A DNA stretch of 64,000 nucleotides from Martelella mediterranea (GTDB taxonomy: Bacteria; Pseudomonadota; Alphaproteobacteria; Rhizobiales; Rhizobiaceae). Location: the NCBI RefSeq assembly GCF_021021415.1, contig NZ_JAINWJ010000043.1, positions 21,611 through 85,610 on the forward strand, read 5' to 3'. Shown here piece by piece: positions 1-11,976 of this stretch (position 1 is the first letter of the stretch; each line of letters begins with the position of its first letter). The position numbers and the translations under genes are program-made. The notes beneath the pieces are model-generated. The model had not been told where the DNA came from and did not search any database. It was given only the letters and a program-made list of their open reading frames with translations.

Positions 1-2375
<2,375 letters not shown>

Positions 2376-2489
2376 GGGATCAGGCTTCTCGAGAAGGGAA
2401 TTTGCTTCCTATGTAGTTCACGCCGCGGCTCTGTCGAGGTGCAGCAAAACAGACGGTTTGAATGTCCCCGGTTGAATCGCTTGACTCGA

Positions 2490-2520
2490 TCATAGCAGAG
2501 CAATAGAACAAATAAAGAAC
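2490..2520 (-). promoter_or_regulatory. LexA (SOS) box in the uvrA promoter
   Basis: Read on the minus strand, GTTC-N7-GTTC occupies 2506-2520 (GAAC AAATAAA GAAC on the plus strand). This is the exact alphaproteobacterial LexA operator. A uvrA -10 candidate CTATGA lies at 2490-2495. The box covers the -35/spacer region of that promoter and lies about 30 bp upstream of the ssb -35. Confidence 0.8.
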
Positions 2521-2549
2521 ATTTTTAATTGTGGATTGTCCCGTATCGG

Positions 2550-2578
2550 TTGATCGCTTTTGGAGAGATCGTCTATGC
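2550..2578 (+). promoter_or_regulatory. ssb promoter
   Basis: TTGATC (2550-2555), a 17-bp spacer and CTATGC (2573-2578) match the rhizobial housekeeping sigma form CTTGAC-N17-CTATAT well. The expected transcript start lies about 40 nt before the ssb ATG. Confidence 0.5.
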
Positions 2579-2627
2579 TGCCGAAAATTCTCTAAAGCGC
2601 CGCAACGCGGTTATACAGGTGGTAGTC

Positions 2628-3140
2628 ATGGCAGGTAGTGTAAACAAGGTCATCCTCGTCGGCAATCTCGGAGCGGACCCGGAAATCCGGCGCACACAGG
2701 ATGGCCGGCCGATCGCCAATCTGCGGGTGGCCACGTCGGAGAGCTGGCGCGACCGCAATTCCGGCGAGCGCAAGGAGCGCACGGAATGGCACCGGGTGGT
2801 GATCTTCAGCGAGGGGCTGTGCAAGGTCGCGGAACAGTATCTGCGCAAAGGCTCCAAGGTCTATATCGAAGGCCAGTTGCAGACCCGCAAATGGACCGAC
2901 CAGGGCGGCCAGGAGCGGTTTTCGACCGAGGTCGTGCTGCAGGGCTTCAACGCCACGCTGACCATGCTGGACGGCCGCGGTGAAGGCGGCGGCGGTGGCC
3001 AAGGCGGCAACTTTGGCGGAGGCCAGGGCGGCGGTGGCTATGACGATTACGGCTCGCAGCCGTCTTCCGGTGGTGGCGGCGGTGGTCGCAGCAGCGGCGG
3101 CGGTTTCTCGCAGGATCTCGACGACGACATTCCGTTCTGA
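2628..3140 (+). CDS. ssb: Single-stranded DNA-binding protein
   Basis: SSB coats single-stranded DNA in replication, recombination and repair. The ATG at 2628 gives [21 protein letters not shown], the conserved SSB N-terminus; the open frame extends 33 codons further upstream but that stretch is not SSB-like. Residues 1-110 form the OB fold, about 115-160 are a glycine-rich linker, and the protein ends in the acidic partner-binding tip DLDDDIPF. At 170 aa it has normal length. It is divergent from uvrA and may share SOS control through the LexA box. Confidence 0.97.
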   Translation: MAGSVNKVILVGNLGADPEIRRTQDGRPIANLRVATSESWRDRNSGERKERTEWHRVVIFSEGLCKVAEQYLRKGSKVYIEGQLQTRKWTDQGGQERFSTEVVLQGFNATLTMLDGRGEGGGGGQGGNFGGGQGGGGYDDYGSQPSSGGGGGGRSSGGGFSQDLDDDIPF

Positions 3141-3208
3141 TCAACCTCGCATCGCCTTCTTGAGGGCGGTGAGACCGTTTTCCCGCTATCGGCGGCAGAG
3201 CGTAGATT

Positions 3209-3859
3209 TCAGCCGGCGACTGCGGGCGGCGGAGCGTGCATCACCGTCGTAACGCCGTCGATCACGAACTGCACGGCCAGCGCCGTCAGCATCATGCCGA
3301 GAATGCGGGTGAGAATGTTGCGACCGGTTTCGCCGAGAAGCCGGTCGATCAGGCCGGCGGCGAGCATTGCCAGCAGCACGACCAGCGAGGCGACGAAGAT
3401 CACCAGAACGAGCGCCAGCTTGTCCAGCACCGTTTCCATCTTGGAGCCGAGCAGGATCGTCGCGGAGATCGCGCCGGGGCCTGCGATCAGCGGCATGGCC
3501 AGCGGGAAAGCGGCGAGATTGGCCATGCCATCCTTCGTGATGGCGGTTTCCGTGGTCCTCTCCTTTCTTTCAACGCGTTTTTCGAAGATCATTTCCACGC
3601 CGATCCAGAACAGAAGAATGCCCCCGGCGATACGGAACGCGCTCATGGAAATGCCGAGCGCGTTGAGGATGTCATCGCCCAGCAGGGCAAAGGCCAGGAG
3701 CAGAAAGAACGAAATCAGGCTGCCCCGGATCGCCACCTTGCGGCGCTGCGCCTGGGTCATGCCAACGGTCAGCGCCAGGAAGATCGGCACCATGCCGGGC
3801 GGATCCATGGTCACCATCAAGGTGGTGAAGCCATTTATCAGCGTTGCCAGTTCGTTCAT
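3209..3859 (-). CDS. MarC family inner-membrane protein
   Basis: MarC family integral membrane protein, 216 aa from the ATG at 3857-3859 (MNELATLINGFTTLMVTMDPPG). The frame stays open 58 codons upstream, but that stretch is Arg-rich and unlike the family. About six hydrophobic segments are visible, with the family features MDPPGMVPIFLALT near the N-terminus and FPLAMPLIAGPGAISATI in the middle. Function is not firmly known; the old link to multiple antibiotic resistance was not upheld. It lies convergent with ssb and divergent from gyrA. Confidence 0.9.
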   Translation of the reverse strand: MNELATLINGFTTLMVTMDPPGMVPIFLALTVGMTQAQRRKVAIRGSLISFFLLLAFALLGDDILNALGISMSAFRIAGGILLFWIGVEMIFEKRVERKERTTETAITKDGMANLAAFPLAMPLIAGPGAISATILLGSKMETVLDKLALVLVIFVASLVVLLAMLAAGLIDRLLGETGRNILTRILGMMLTALAVQFVIDGVTTVMHAPPPAVAG

Positions 3860-4085
3860 CGCCCGTTTCCGCCAGTTTTTTCTTCTTCGTGGGCCACGCC
3901 GCCGCGGCGAAGCGCAGGCGGCATCCGCAGCGCTCTTGCCAGCTTGCCACAAGATCACCACCTGACACGAATAAAAACTTGGAATCCGCCGTCTGTCCAC
4001 TGTCAGGAGGCTTGCGCAATTGGCGTCAGCCATCGGATTCGGCTATAAAAAACCAGATGATTCTAGCTTGAGATCGTGATTCACA

Positions 4086-6902
4086 TTGACTGATCAAACG
4101 ACACCATCGGGCGGCGGCCTGCCGCCGGGCATCGAGCCCATCTCCATCATGGAGGAAATGCAGCGTTCCTACCTCGATTACGCGATGAGCGTGATCGTCA
4201 GCCGCGCGCTGCCGGATGTGCGTGACGGCCTGAAGCCGGTGCACCGCCGTATCATGTACGGCATGTCCGAAATGGGCGTGGACTGGAACAAGAAATACGT
4301 CAAATGCGCGCGCGTCACCGGCGATGTCATGGGTAAGTACCATCCCCATGGCAATGCCGCTATCTATGACGCGCTGGCGCGTATGGCACAGCACTGGTCG
4401 CTGCGCCTGCCGCTGATCGACGGGCAGGGCAATTTCGGCTCTGTCGACGGCGATCCGCCGGCGGCCGAGCGCTACACCGAATGCCGCCTGCAGAAGGTCG
4501 CGCATACGCTGCTCGACGATCTCGACAAGGACACCGTCGATTTCCGCGAGAACTATGACGGCACACTGTCGGAGCCGGTGGTGCTGCCGGCCAAGTTCCC
4601 GAACCTTCTGGTCAATGGCGCGGGCGGCATCGCCGTCGGCATGGCCACCAACATCCCGACCCACAATCTGGGCGAGGTGATCGACGGCTGCATCGCGGTG
4701 ATGGAAAATCCCGCGATCGAGCTGCCGGAACTGATGCAGATCATTCCGGGACCGGACTTCCCGACCGGCGCGCAAATCCTCGGCCGTGCCGGCATCAAAT
4801 CGGCCTATGAGACCGGGCGCGGCTCGGTGATCATGCGTGGACGAGCCACGATCGAGCCGATGCGCGGCGATCGCGAGCAGATCATCATCACCGAGATTCC
4901 CTATCAGGTGAACAAGGCGACGATGATCGAGAAGATGGCCGAACTGGTGCGCGACAAACGCATCGAAGGCATTTCCGATCTGCGCGACGAGAGCGACCGC
5001 GAAGGCTATCGCGTTGTCGTCGAACTCAAGCGCGACGCCAATGCCGAGGTCATTCTCAACCAGCTTTACCGCTACACCCCGCTGCAGACCTCGTTCGGCT
5101 GCAACATGGTGGCGCTGAACGGCGGCAAGCCGGAACAGCTCACCCTGCTCGATATTCTGCGCGCCTTCGTCTCCTTCCGCGAAAGCGTGGTCAGCCGACG
5201 CACCAAATATCTGCTCAGGAAGGCGCGCGATCGCGCCCATGTGCTCGTCGGTCTGGCGATCGCGGTCGCCAATATCGACGAGATCATCAATCTGATCCGC
5301 CGTGCGCCCGATCCGCAGACGGCGCGCGAGCAGCTGATGGAACGGCACTGGCCGGCCCGGGATGTCGAGGCGCTGATCCGCCTGATCGATGATCCGCGCC
5401 ACAAGATTTCCGAGGATGGCACCTACCAGTTGTCCGAGGAACAGGCCCGCGCCATTCTTGAACTGCGCCTGTCGCGCCTGACCGCGCTCGGCCGCGATGA
5501 AATCGGCGACGAACTGAACAAGATCGGCGACGAGATTAAGTCCTACCTCGAAATCCTGTCATCGCGGCAGAAGATCCAGGAGATCATCAAGGAAGAGCTG
5601 ATCGCGGTTCGCGACGAGTTCGGCACGCCCCGCCGCTCCGAAATCCTCGAAGGCGGTCCGGATATGGACGACGAGGATCTGATCGCCCGCGAGGACATGG
5701 TCGTCACCGTCTCGCGCAACGGCTATATCAAGCGCGTGCCGCTCACCACCTACCGCGCCCAGCGGCGCGGCGGCAAGGGTCGCTCCGGCATGTCGATCCG
5801 CGACGAGGATTTCGTCACCCGCCTGTTCGTGGCCAACACCCATACGCCGGTGCTGTTCTTCTCCTCGCGCGGCATCGTCTACAAGGAGAAGGTCTGGCGC
5901 CTGCCGATCGGCACGCCGCAATCGCGCGGCAAGGCGTTGATCAACATGCTGCCGCTGCAGCAGGGCGAGGCGATCACCTCCATTCTGGCGCTGCCGGAGG
6001 ATGAGGAAAGCTGGGCCGAGCTCGACGTGATGTTCGCCACCACGCGCGGAACCGTACGCCGCAACAAGCTCTCGGACTTCGTGCAGGTGAACCGCAACGG
6101 CAAGATCGCGATGAAGCTCGACGACGAGAACGATCGCATCCTGTCGGTCTGGACCTGTACGCCGGATGACGACGTGCTGCTGACGACGGCGATGGGACAG
6201 GCCATCCGCTTCCCGGTTCCAGCCATTCGCGTCTTCGCCGGGCGCAATTCGATCGGCGTGCGCGGCATCGGCCTTGCCGAGGGCGACGAGGTGATCTCGA
6301 TGACCATCGTCAGCCATGTCGACGCCGAGCCGTGGGAACGCGCCGCCTATCTGAAGCGGGCAGCGCTCGAACGCCGCACCGAAACCGGGGAGGGCGAGGA
6401 TATCGCGCTTGTCGGCGAAGAGGTGGCGGAAGAGGGCGTCTTGAGCGATGATCGCTATGAGGAACTGAAGTTCCGCGAGCAGTTCATCCTGACCGTGACC
6501 GAAAAGGGCTTCGGCAAGCGTTCGTCCTCCTATGACTTCCGCATCTCCGGACGTGGCGGCAAGGGCATCCGCGCCACCGACACCTCCAAGACGGACGAAA
6601 TCGGCCGGTTGATCGCGGCCTTCCCGGTTCTCGACGGCGACCAGATCATGCTGGTCACCAATGCCGGGCAGTTGATCCGGGTGCCGGTCTACGACATCCG
6701 CATCGCCAGCCGCACCGCCAAGGGCGTCACGGTGTTCAAGACCGGCGCCGAGGAAAAGGTGGTCTCGGTCGAGGTCATTAGCGAGCCTGACGACGATGAG
6801 GCGATCGAGGACGCTGTTGAAGCCGGCGTCGATGTCGAGGCCGGCAGCGAAGGCGCGGCCGAGGCGACGGGGATCCCTGACGAGGGAACCGACGAGACCT
6901 GA
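4086..6902 (+). CDS. gyrA: DNA gyrase subunit A
   Basis: Breakage-reunion subunit of DNA gyrase, 938 aa. The start chosen is TTG at 4086 ([20 protein letters not shown]), the only start that keeps the conserved N-terminus. The catalytic tyrosine is Tyr130 in AERYTECRL and the GyrA box QRRGGKG is in the C-terminal domain. The quinolone-determining stretch reads [10 protein letters not shown] (residues 86-95), with Asn90-Ala91 where E. coli has Asp82-Ser83; Asp95 matches Asp87. The C-terminus carries the usual acidic tail. A hairpin terminator follows. Confidence 0.98.
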   Translation: MTDQTTPSGGGLPPGIEPISIMEEMQRSYLDYAMSVIVSRALPDVRDGLKPVHRRIMYGMSEMGVDWNKKYVKCARVTGDVMGKYHPHGNAAIYDALARMAQHWSLRLPLIDGQGNFGSVDGDPPAAERYTECRLQKVAHTLLDDLDKDTVDFRENYDGTLSEPVVLPAKFPNLLVNGAGGIAVGMATNIPTHNLGEVIDGCIAVMENPAIELPELMQIIPGPDFPTGAQILGRAGIKSAYETGRGSVIMRGRATIEPMRGDREQIIITEIPYQVNKATMIEKMAELVRDKRIEGISDLRDESDREGYRVVVELKRDANAEVILNQLYRYTPLQTSFGCNMVALNGGKPEQLTLLDILRAFVSFRESVVSRRTKYLLRKARDRAHVLVGLAIAVANIDEIINLIRRAPDPQTAREQLMERHWPARDVEALIRLIDDPRHKISEDGTYQLSEEQARAILELRLSRLTALGRDEIGDELNKIGDEIKSYLEILSSRQKIQEIIKEELIAVRDEFGTPRRSEILEGGPDMDDEDLIAREDMVVTVSRNGYIKRVPLTTYRAQRRGGKGRSGMSIRDEDFVTRLFVANTHTPVLFFSSRGIVYKEKVWRLPIGTPQSRGKALINMLPLQQGEAITSILALPEDEESWAELDVMFATTRGTVRRNKLSDFVQVNRNGKIAMKLDDENDRILSVWTCTPDDDVLLTTAMGQAIRFPVPAIRVFAGRNSIGVRGIGLAEGDEVISMTIVSHVDAEPWERAAYLKRAALERRTETGEGEDIALVGEEVAEEGVLSDDRYEELKFREQFILTVTEKGFGKRSSSYDFRISGRGGKGIRATDTSKTDEIGRLIAAFPVLDGDQIMLVTNAGQLIRVPVYDIRIASRTAKGVTVFKTGAEEKVVSVEVISEPDDDEAIEDAVEAGVDVEAGSEGAAEATGIPDEGTDET

Positions 6903-6930
6903 TCGGCGAATAACGGGAATGAAGACTGGA

Positions 6931-6959
6931 GCCGGGCCCTGCGCCCGGCTTCTTCGTTT
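6931..6959 (+). terminator. gyrA terminator
   Basis: Perfect 7-bp stem GCCGGGC (6931-6937) and GCCCGGC (6943-6949) with a 5-nt loop, followed by TTCTTCGTTT. It lies 30 bp after the gyrA stop. Confidence 0.75.
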
Positions 6960-7055
6960 GACCGATCCGTTTGGCGCCTGAACCGGCTTGCAGCCCGGCA
7001 CTTTCCATGACAAAAGGCCGTGACCGGAAACGGGGCCGAGGACGCGACGAAGCAT

Positions 7056-7550
7056 ATGGCGAAGGCATTTTACACAGGCTCATTTGACCCGATGACCAAC
7101 GGGCATGTCGACGTGGTGCTGCAGGCACTGAACGTCGCGGAAAAGCTCGTCATCGGCATCGGCGTGAATGCCGGCAAAACGCCGCTTTTCACCTTCGAGG
7201 AGCGGGCGGGTTTTCTGAAGCGGGGCGTGGCTGAAAACCTGCCGGAGCGGGCAGGGGATGTCGAGGTGATCGCTTTCAGCGGCCTTGCCGTCGATGCCGC
7301 GCGCGAGGCCGGCGCCAGCCTGATCATTCGCGGGCTGCGCGATGGCACGGATTTCGATTACGAGATGCAGATGGCCGGCATGAACGGCGAGATGGCCCCG
7401 GAGATCCAGACCGTTTTTCTGCCGGCGAAACCGGCCTCGCGTCCGATATCGGCCACATTGGTGCGTCAGGTCGCGGCCATGGGCGGCGATGTGGCGCGCT
7501 TCGTGCCGGACTATGTGGCGGCGGCGCTCAGGGCAAAACACTCGCGGTAG
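7056..7550 (+). CDS. coaD: Phosphopantetheine adenylyltransferase
   Basis: Penultimate enzyme of coenzyme A synthesis: transfers AMP to 4'-phosphopantetheine. The ATG at 7056 gives [17 protein letters not shown]; a GTG 36 bp upstream is in frame but adds residues unlike the family. The nucleotidyltransferase motif TNGH is at residues 14-17, [12 protein letters not shown] at 92-103 and ISATLVR (the ISSTxxR site) at 131-137. At 164 aa it has typical length. It is followed 33 bp later by a secreted cyclophilin, the order seen in rhizobia. Confidence 0.96.
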   Translation: MAKAFYTGSFDPMTNGHVDVVLQALNVAEKLVIGIGVNAGKTPLFTFEERAGFLKRGVAENLPERAGDVEVIAFSGLAVDAAREAGASLIIRGLRDGTDFDYEMQMAGMNGEMAPEIQTVFLPAKPASRPISATLVRQVAAMGGDVARFVPDYVAAALRAKHSR

Positions 7551-7583
7551 CCTGGTGAGGAAACCTTTTTCAAGGAGAACAAT

Positions 7584-8147
7584 ATGCGCAAGATGATTGC
7601 GGGACTGGCAGCGGCAACGCTGATTTCGACATTCGCGGGTACGGCCATGGCTGCCGACACGCTGACCTTCAACACCACCGAAGGTCCTTTCACCATCGAG
7701 CTTTTCGAAGATCTCGCGCCGCAGAATGCCGCGCGCGTCAAGGAGCTTGCCGAAAGCGGCGCCTATGACAACGTCGTGTTTCACCGCGTGATCGACGGCT
7801 TCATGGCCCAGACCGGCGACGTTCAGTTCGGCGATACCGAGGACGGCTACGACCTGAACCGCGCCGGCATGGGCGGTTCCGACATGCCGGACCTGCCGGC
7901 CGAGTTTTCCGACGTGCCGTTCAAGCGCGGCGTGGTCGGCATGGCCCGCGCGCAGGACCCGAACTCGGCCAATTCGCAGTTCTTCGTCATGCTCGAGGAT
8001 GGCCCGTTCCTGAACGGCCAGTACACCGTGATCGGCGAAGTGGTCGACGGCATGGACAATGTCGACAAGATCAAGAAGGGCGATCAGGCCCAGAACGGCA
8101 AGGTCAGCGATCCGGACCGGATCCTGGACGTCACCGTCGGACAGTAA
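7584..8147 (+). CDS. Periplasmic peptidyl-prolyl cis-trans isomerase (cyclophilin)
   Basis: Cyclophilin-type prolyl isomerase that assists folding in the periplasm. 187 aa, preceded by AAGGAG. Residues 1-23 form a signal peptide with cleavage expected after AMA. The cyclophilin core shows FHRVIDGFMAQTGD, PAEF and the active-site signature NSANSQFFV. It is adjacent to a second cyclophilin without a signal peptide, so the pair probably serves periplasm and cytoplasm. Confidence 0.93.
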   Translation: MRKMIAGLAAATLISTFAGTAMAADTLTFNTTEGPFTIELFEDLAPQNAARVKELAESGAYDNVVFHRVIDGFMAQTGDVQFGDTEDGYDLNRAGMGGSDMPDLPAEFSDVPFKRGVVGMARAQDPNSANSQFFVMLEDGPFLNGQYTVIGEVVDGMDNVDKIKKGDQAQNGKVSDPDRILDVTVGQ

Positions 8148-8204
8148 GTTTTGAACCCGCCTTGCCGGACCGGCAGGGCGGGCAAACCGCCACAGGAGAA
8201 AATG

Positions 8205-8714
8205 ATGGCCGAAATCAAGGACCCGGAAAACACCTTCATCATGGAAACGACCAAAGGCAAGGTCGTGATCGAGGCGTTTCCGAACGTCGCCCCCAAACAT
8301 GTCGACCGCATCCGCGAACTGGTGCGCGAGGGCGCGTATGACGGCGTCGTCTTCCACCGCGTGATCGCCGATTTCATGGCCCAGGGCGGCGATGTCGAGC
8401 ACGGCAACAAGACCTCGGACAAATTCAACCCGGGCCGCGCCGGCACGGGCGCATCGAAGAAGCCCGACCTTCCGGCCGAATTCTCCGCCACCCGCCATGT
8501 GCGCGGCACCTGCTCGATGGCGCGTTCGCAGAACCCGAACTCCGCCAACTCGCAGTTCTTCATCTGCTTCACCGATGCCCCGTGGCTCGACAAGCAGTAC
8601 TCGGTCTGGGGCCAGGTGATCGAGGGCATGGATGCCGTTGACAAGTTCGAAAAGGGCGAGCCGGTCCGCAACCCGGATCACATCATCTCGATGAAGGTTG
8701 CAGCGGACGTTTGA
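8205..8714 (+). CDS. ppiB: Cytoplasmic peptidyl-prolyl cis-trans isomerase (cyclophilin)
   Basis: Cytosolic cyclophilin, 169 aa. Two consecutive ATGs lie at 8202 and 8205; 8205 is preferred because GGAG at 8195-8198 is then 6 nt away. The protein starts MAEIKDPENTFIMETTKGK and has no signal peptide. Core motifs are VFHRVIADFMAQGGD, GTCSMAR and NSANSQFFI. It resembles the preceding gene closely and probably arose by tandem duplication; the spacing of 57 bp suggests one transcript. Confidence 0.93.
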   Translation: MAEIKDPENTFIMETTKGKVVIEAFPNVAPKHVDRIRELVREGAYDGVVFHRVIADFMAQGGDVEHGNKTSDKFNPGRAGTGASKKPDLPAEFSATRHVRGTCSMARSQNPNSANSQFFICFTDAPWLDKQYSVWGQVIEGMDAVDKFEKGEPVRNPDHIISMKVAADV

Positions 8715-8721
8715 TGCGGGC

Positions 8722-8741
8722 AGAGGGCGACGCCCTCTTCT
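8722..8741 (+). terminator. Possible terminator after ppiB
   Basis: Perfect 7-bp stem AGAGGGC (8722-8728) and GCCCTCT (8732-8738) directly after the ppiB stop. The T-tract is weak (TCTT). Confidence 0.45.
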
Positions 8742-8744
8742 TAT

Positions 8745-8994
8745 CAATCTCCCCCTTGAGGGGGAGGGCTATGGCATATGGCGTAGCAGCTTGCTCCCAA
8801 TACTCTCTCCCGCTGGCGGGAGAGATGCCCCGAAAGGGGCAGTGAGGGTGGATCAGCGTTTCAAATCGTGACGGCGGTCGTGGTGATAGGCTCCCCCCTC
8901 ACTGTCGCTGTCGCGACATCTCTCCCCTCCGGGGCGAGAAGATTAGGGGGCTATGCGGGGAGACCATAGCCCTGCCCTCAAGGGGGAAGATTAT
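8745..8994. repeat. Rhizobial intergenic mosaic repeat, copy 1
   Basis: The stretch between ppiB and queA holds no gene. It is a mosaic of short palindromes: CCCCCTTGAGGGGG, CTCCCGCTGGCGGGAG, CCCCGAAAGGGGC and CCCCTCCGGGGCG. The whole block recurs in inverted orientation at 15921-16180 with only scattered differences, so it is a dispersed RIME-like element. Confidence 0.8.
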
Positions 8995-9018
8995 TGGGTA
9001 CAGAGCGCAACCAGCAGA

Positions 9019-9046
9019 CCCGTCCGGCCAAGGCCGGCGGGTTTTC
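9019..9046 (+). terminator. Intrinsic terminator-like hairpin just before queA
   Basis: The stem CCCG(T)CCGGCC / GGCCGGCGGG (9019-9029 and 9032-9041, loop AA, one bulged T) is followed by TTTTC. It ends only about 25 nt before the queA ATG. It could terminate the upstream operon or act inside a queA leader. Confidence 0.55.
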
Positions 9047-9070
9047 GAATTTGAGAAATGTCCTGATACA

Positions 9071-10141
9071 ATGCGCGTAGACCTCTTCGATTTCGACCTG
9101 CCGGACGAGAATATCGCCTTGCGGCCCGCGAGCCCGCGCGACAGCGCGCGGCTCTTGGTGGTGCGGCCGGGCGAGGGGCTAGGCGATCATGTCGTCTCCG
9201 AACTGCCGTCCTTCCTGCGGCCGGGCGACGCGCTGGTGTTCAACGATACCAAGGTGATCCCGGCCCAGCTTGAGGGCGTTCGGCTGCGCGAGGGCGGCGA
9301 GGAGGTGCCGGTGTCGGCCACGCTGCATCTCAGGAAGGCCGACAATCTCTGGCATGCCTTCGCCCGACCGGGCAAGCGCATCAAGCCCGGCGATGTGCTG
9401 CGTTTCGTTTCCGCCGATGGCGCGACGACGCTTTCCGCGACGGTCGAGGAAAAGCGGGACGGCGGCGAGGTGGTGCTGACATTCGACGCCCGCGGCGGCG
9501 CGCTCGATGAGGCGATGATGCGCGTCGGGCACGTGCCGCTGCCGCCCTATATCGCCTCCAAACGCGCCGAGGACGGCAAGGATCGCGACGATTACCAGAC
9601 CATCTACGCCCGTGAAAACGGCGCGGTTGCCGCGCCCACGGCCGGCCTGCACTTCACGCCGCGCCTGATGCAGGCGCTGGAACAGGCCGGCATCGAACGC
9701 CATTTCGTCACGCTCCACGTCGGTGCCGGCACCTTCCTGCCGGTCAAGGCCGATGACACCGACGACCATGTGATGCATTTCGAGCGTGGCATCGTTTCGG
9801 CCGAAACGGCCGCGGCGCTGAACGCGGTCAAGGCGCGGGGTGGGCGGATCGTCTCCGTCGGCACCACCTCGCTCCGGCTTCTGGAAAGTGCCGCGGCCGA
9901 GGACGGCCGGATCGCGCCGTGGGAGGGCGAAACCGGCATCTTCATCACGCCCGGCTACCGCTTCCGCGCGGTCGACATGCTGATGACCAATTTCCACCTG
10001 CCGAAATCGACGCTGTTCATGCTGGTCTCGGCCTTTTCCGGCCTTGAGACCATGCGCGCGGCCTATGCCCACGCGATCGAAACCGGCTACCGATTTTATT
10101 CCTACGGCGATTCCAGCCTGCTGTTCAGGAAAGACAGATGA
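9071..10141 (+). CDS. queA: S-adenosylmethionine:tRNA ribosyltransferase-isomerase
   Basis: Adds the epoxycyclopentanediol group from S-adenosylmethionine to preQ1 in tRNA, making epoxyqueuosine. 356 aa, starts [20 protein letters not shown] at the ATG at 9071. Family motifs include [55 protein letters not shown] and [10 protein letters not shown]. Its stop overlaps the tgt start (ATGA), so the two queuosine enzymes are translationally coupled. Confidence 0.97.
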   Translation: MRVDLFDFDLPDENIALRPASPRDSARLLVVRPGEGLGDHVVSELPSFLRPGDALVFNDTKVIPAQLEGVRLREGGEEVPVSATLHLRKADNLWHAFARPGKRIKPGDVLRFVSADGATTLSATVEEKRDGGEVVLTFDARGGALDEAMMRVGHVPLPPYIASKRAEDGKDRDDYQTIYARENGAVAAPTAGLHFTPRLMQALEQAGIERHFVTLHVGAGTFLPVKADDTDDHVMHFERGIVSAETAAALNAVKARGGRIVSVGTTSLRLLESAAAEDGRIAPWEGETGIFITPGYRFRAVDMLMTNFHLPKSTLFMLVSAFSGLETMRAAYAHAIETGYRFYSYGDSSLLFRKDR

Positions 10142-11271
10142 GCGAAGACTTCCAGTTCACCCTGAAGGCCACCGACGGCAATGCCCGTCTTGGCGCGATC
10201 ACCATGCCGAGCGGCGAAATCCGCACGCCGGCCTTCATGCCGGTCGGAACCGCCGGCACGGTGAAGGCGATGTATCTCGACCAGGTGCGCGATCTCGGCG
10301 CCGATATCATCCTCGGCAACACCTATCATCTGATGCTGCGCCCGGGCGCGGAGCGCGTGGCAAGGCTGGGCGGTCTGCATTCGCTGATCCGCTGGCCACA
10401 TCCGATCCTGACGGATTCCGGCGGGTTTCAGGTGATGTCGCTCGCGGCACTGCGTGAAATCGACGAGAACAAGGGCGTGACCTTCAAGTCCCATATCGAC
10501 GGTAGTGTCCACCATATGAGCCCGGAACGTTCGATCGAGATCCAGGGGCTTCTGGGCTCCGATATCCAGATGCAGCTCGATGAATGCGTTCGGCTTCCCG
10601 CCGAACGTGCCGAAATCGAAAAGTCCACCGACATGTCGCTGCGCTGGGCCGAGCGCTGCCGCGTCGCCTTCGGCGACCAGCCGGGCAAGGCGATGTTCGG
10701 CATCGTTCAGGGCGGCGACATTCCGGACCTGCGCATCCGCTCCGCGCGCGGCCTCGCCGATCTCGACCTCAAGGGCTATGCCGTCGGCGGGCTTGCCGTC
10801 GGCGAGCCGCAGGCGGTGATGCTGGCGATGCTGGAGACGACGCTGCCGGAACTGCCGGCGGAAAAGCCGCGCTATCTGATGGGCGTCGGCACGCCGGACG
10901 ATATCCTGAAATCGGTGGCGCGCGGCATCGACATGTTCGATTGCGTAATGCCGACAAGGGCAGGGCGCCACGGTCTCGCCTTCACAAGGCGCGGCAAGGT
11001 CAACCTGCGCAACGCCCGCCACGCAGAGGACCTGCGCCCGCTGGACGAGGAAAGCGATTGCCCCGCGACCCGCGACTACTCACGCGCCTATCTGCACCAT
11101 CTGGTGCGCTCCAACGAGTCGCTTGGCGGCATGTTGCTGACTTGGAACAATCTGCATTATTACCAGCAGCTCATGCAGGGCATTCGCAAGGCCATTGCAG
11201 AGGGACGCTACGACGATTTCGTCGCGGAAACCCAGGAAGGCTGGGCGAGGGGCGATGTCGCCGCTATCTGA
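10138..11271 (+). CDS. tgt: Queuine/preQ1 tRNA-guanine transglycosylase lacking the zinc site
   Basis: Exchanges guanine-34 for preQ1 in GUN-anticodon tRNAs. 377 aa, beginning [19 protein letters not shown]. The catalytic region is intact ([24 protein letters not shown]). The bacterial zinc site is not: where E. coli has Cys302, Cys304, Cys307 and His333, this protein reads [18 protein letters not shown] and [10 protein letters not shown], giving Ser306, Cys308, Thr311 and Asn337, so one ligand of four remains. The fold around it is otherwise conserved and the gene is full length, so it is probably functional without zinc. It follows queA with a 4-bp overlap. Confidence 0.96.
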   Translation: MSEDFQFTLKATDGNARLGAITMPSGEIRTPAFMPVGTAGTVKAMYLDQVRDLGADIILGNTYHLMLRPGAERVARLGGLHSLIRWPHPILTDSGGFQVMSLAALREIDENKGVTFKSHIDGSVHHMSPERSIEIQGLLGSDIQMQLDECVRLPAERAEIEKSTDMSLRWAERCRVAFGDQPGKAMFGIVQGGDIPDLRIRSARGLADLDLKGYAVGGLAVGEPQAVMLAMLETTLPELPAEKPRYLMGVGTPDDILKSVARGIDMFDCVMPTRAGRHGLAFTRRGKVNLRNARHAEDLRPLDEESDCPATRDYSRAYLHHLVRSNESLGGMLLTWNNLHYYQQLMQGIRKAIAEGRYDDFVAETQEGWARGDVAAI

Positions 11272-11803
11272 CCGGCGGCAACTCCCAGCGCCGGTAAAGC
11301 TCGTCAAGCGCCTTTTCACTGTGGCATTCGACTGTCGGCAAACCGGAGCGGCGTAAGGCCTCGGCGTATTTGGTCGCGCTGTTTTGGGTCTTGAACAGGA
11401 TCCAGTCGATCATATCCCATTTGATGCTGTCCTGCGCGCCTTCCAGATGGCCGGCGCGTGCGGCGCGATTGACCGTGGTTCGCCTGATATAGCGCGCCAG
11501 CCGGCGCCAGCGGCTGGATGTAATGAGGATCGCGCCGGTCGCGCGCGCAAGGCGCTGCGGCATCAACCGGCTGTAATTGCCGTCCATGACCCAGTGCTCG
11601 CCCATGATGGCGTCATCGTGCAGTCTCGCGAACTCGGCCTCGGGGCGCGGTTTCCAGTCGGTGTTGGGTAGGTGCTGGAACTGATCCAGGTGGATCGCCT
11701 CGATATCCAGCTTTCTGGACAAAGCGACGGCCAGGGTCGACTTACCCGCATTGGAGGGGCCGAGGACGACGATACGCGTCCCGAGAGATTCCAGACTATG
11801 CAT
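11264..11803 (-). CDS. P-loop kinase-like protein (FlaR/adenylate-kinase-like)
   Basis: Small P-loop NTPase of 179 aa with Walker [10 protein letters not shown] at residues 15-23 and the segment [16 protein letters not shown]...WVMDGNYS that is typical of proteins annotated as adenylate kinase-like or DNA topology modulation protein FlaR. The substrate is unknown. The gene is convergent with tgt and its end overlaps the tgt end by 8 bp. Confidence 0.75.
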   Translation of the reverse strand: MHSLESLGTRIVVLGPSNAGKSTLAVALSRKLDIEAIHLDQFQHLPNTDWKPRPEAEFARLHDDAIMGEHWVMDGNYSRLMPQRLARATGAILITSSRWRRLARYIRRTTVNRAARAGHLEGAQDSIKWDMIDWILFKTQNSATKYAEALRRSGLPTVECHSEKALDELYRRWELPPVR

Positions 11804-11976
11804 GAGAGATACGCAGACAGTTTCGCAGATTGTTTCTATGTGTTCCGCAGGGAACAGTGCCCGGCGGGGTCACTATAACAAAGATCACATAATGTGGATT
11901 ATGGAACTTTCTGATATCGCCGGCAACAAAACTCCATTGTCGCCGGTGCTGATATTTTCTCGCTGACGAATTGCGT

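Noticed and set aside
4026..5402. Long antisense ORFs over gyrA (458 and 498 aa), gcvP (469 aa), metG (526 aa) and the cyclophilins (555 aa)
   Set aside because: They mirror the codon bias of the real genes, have His/Arg/Asp-rich compositions unlike proteins, and show no motifs.
8995..9070. preQ1 riboswitch before queA
   Set aside because: No H-type pseudoknot pattern or conserved preQ1 aptamer sequence; only a terminator-like hairpin is seen.
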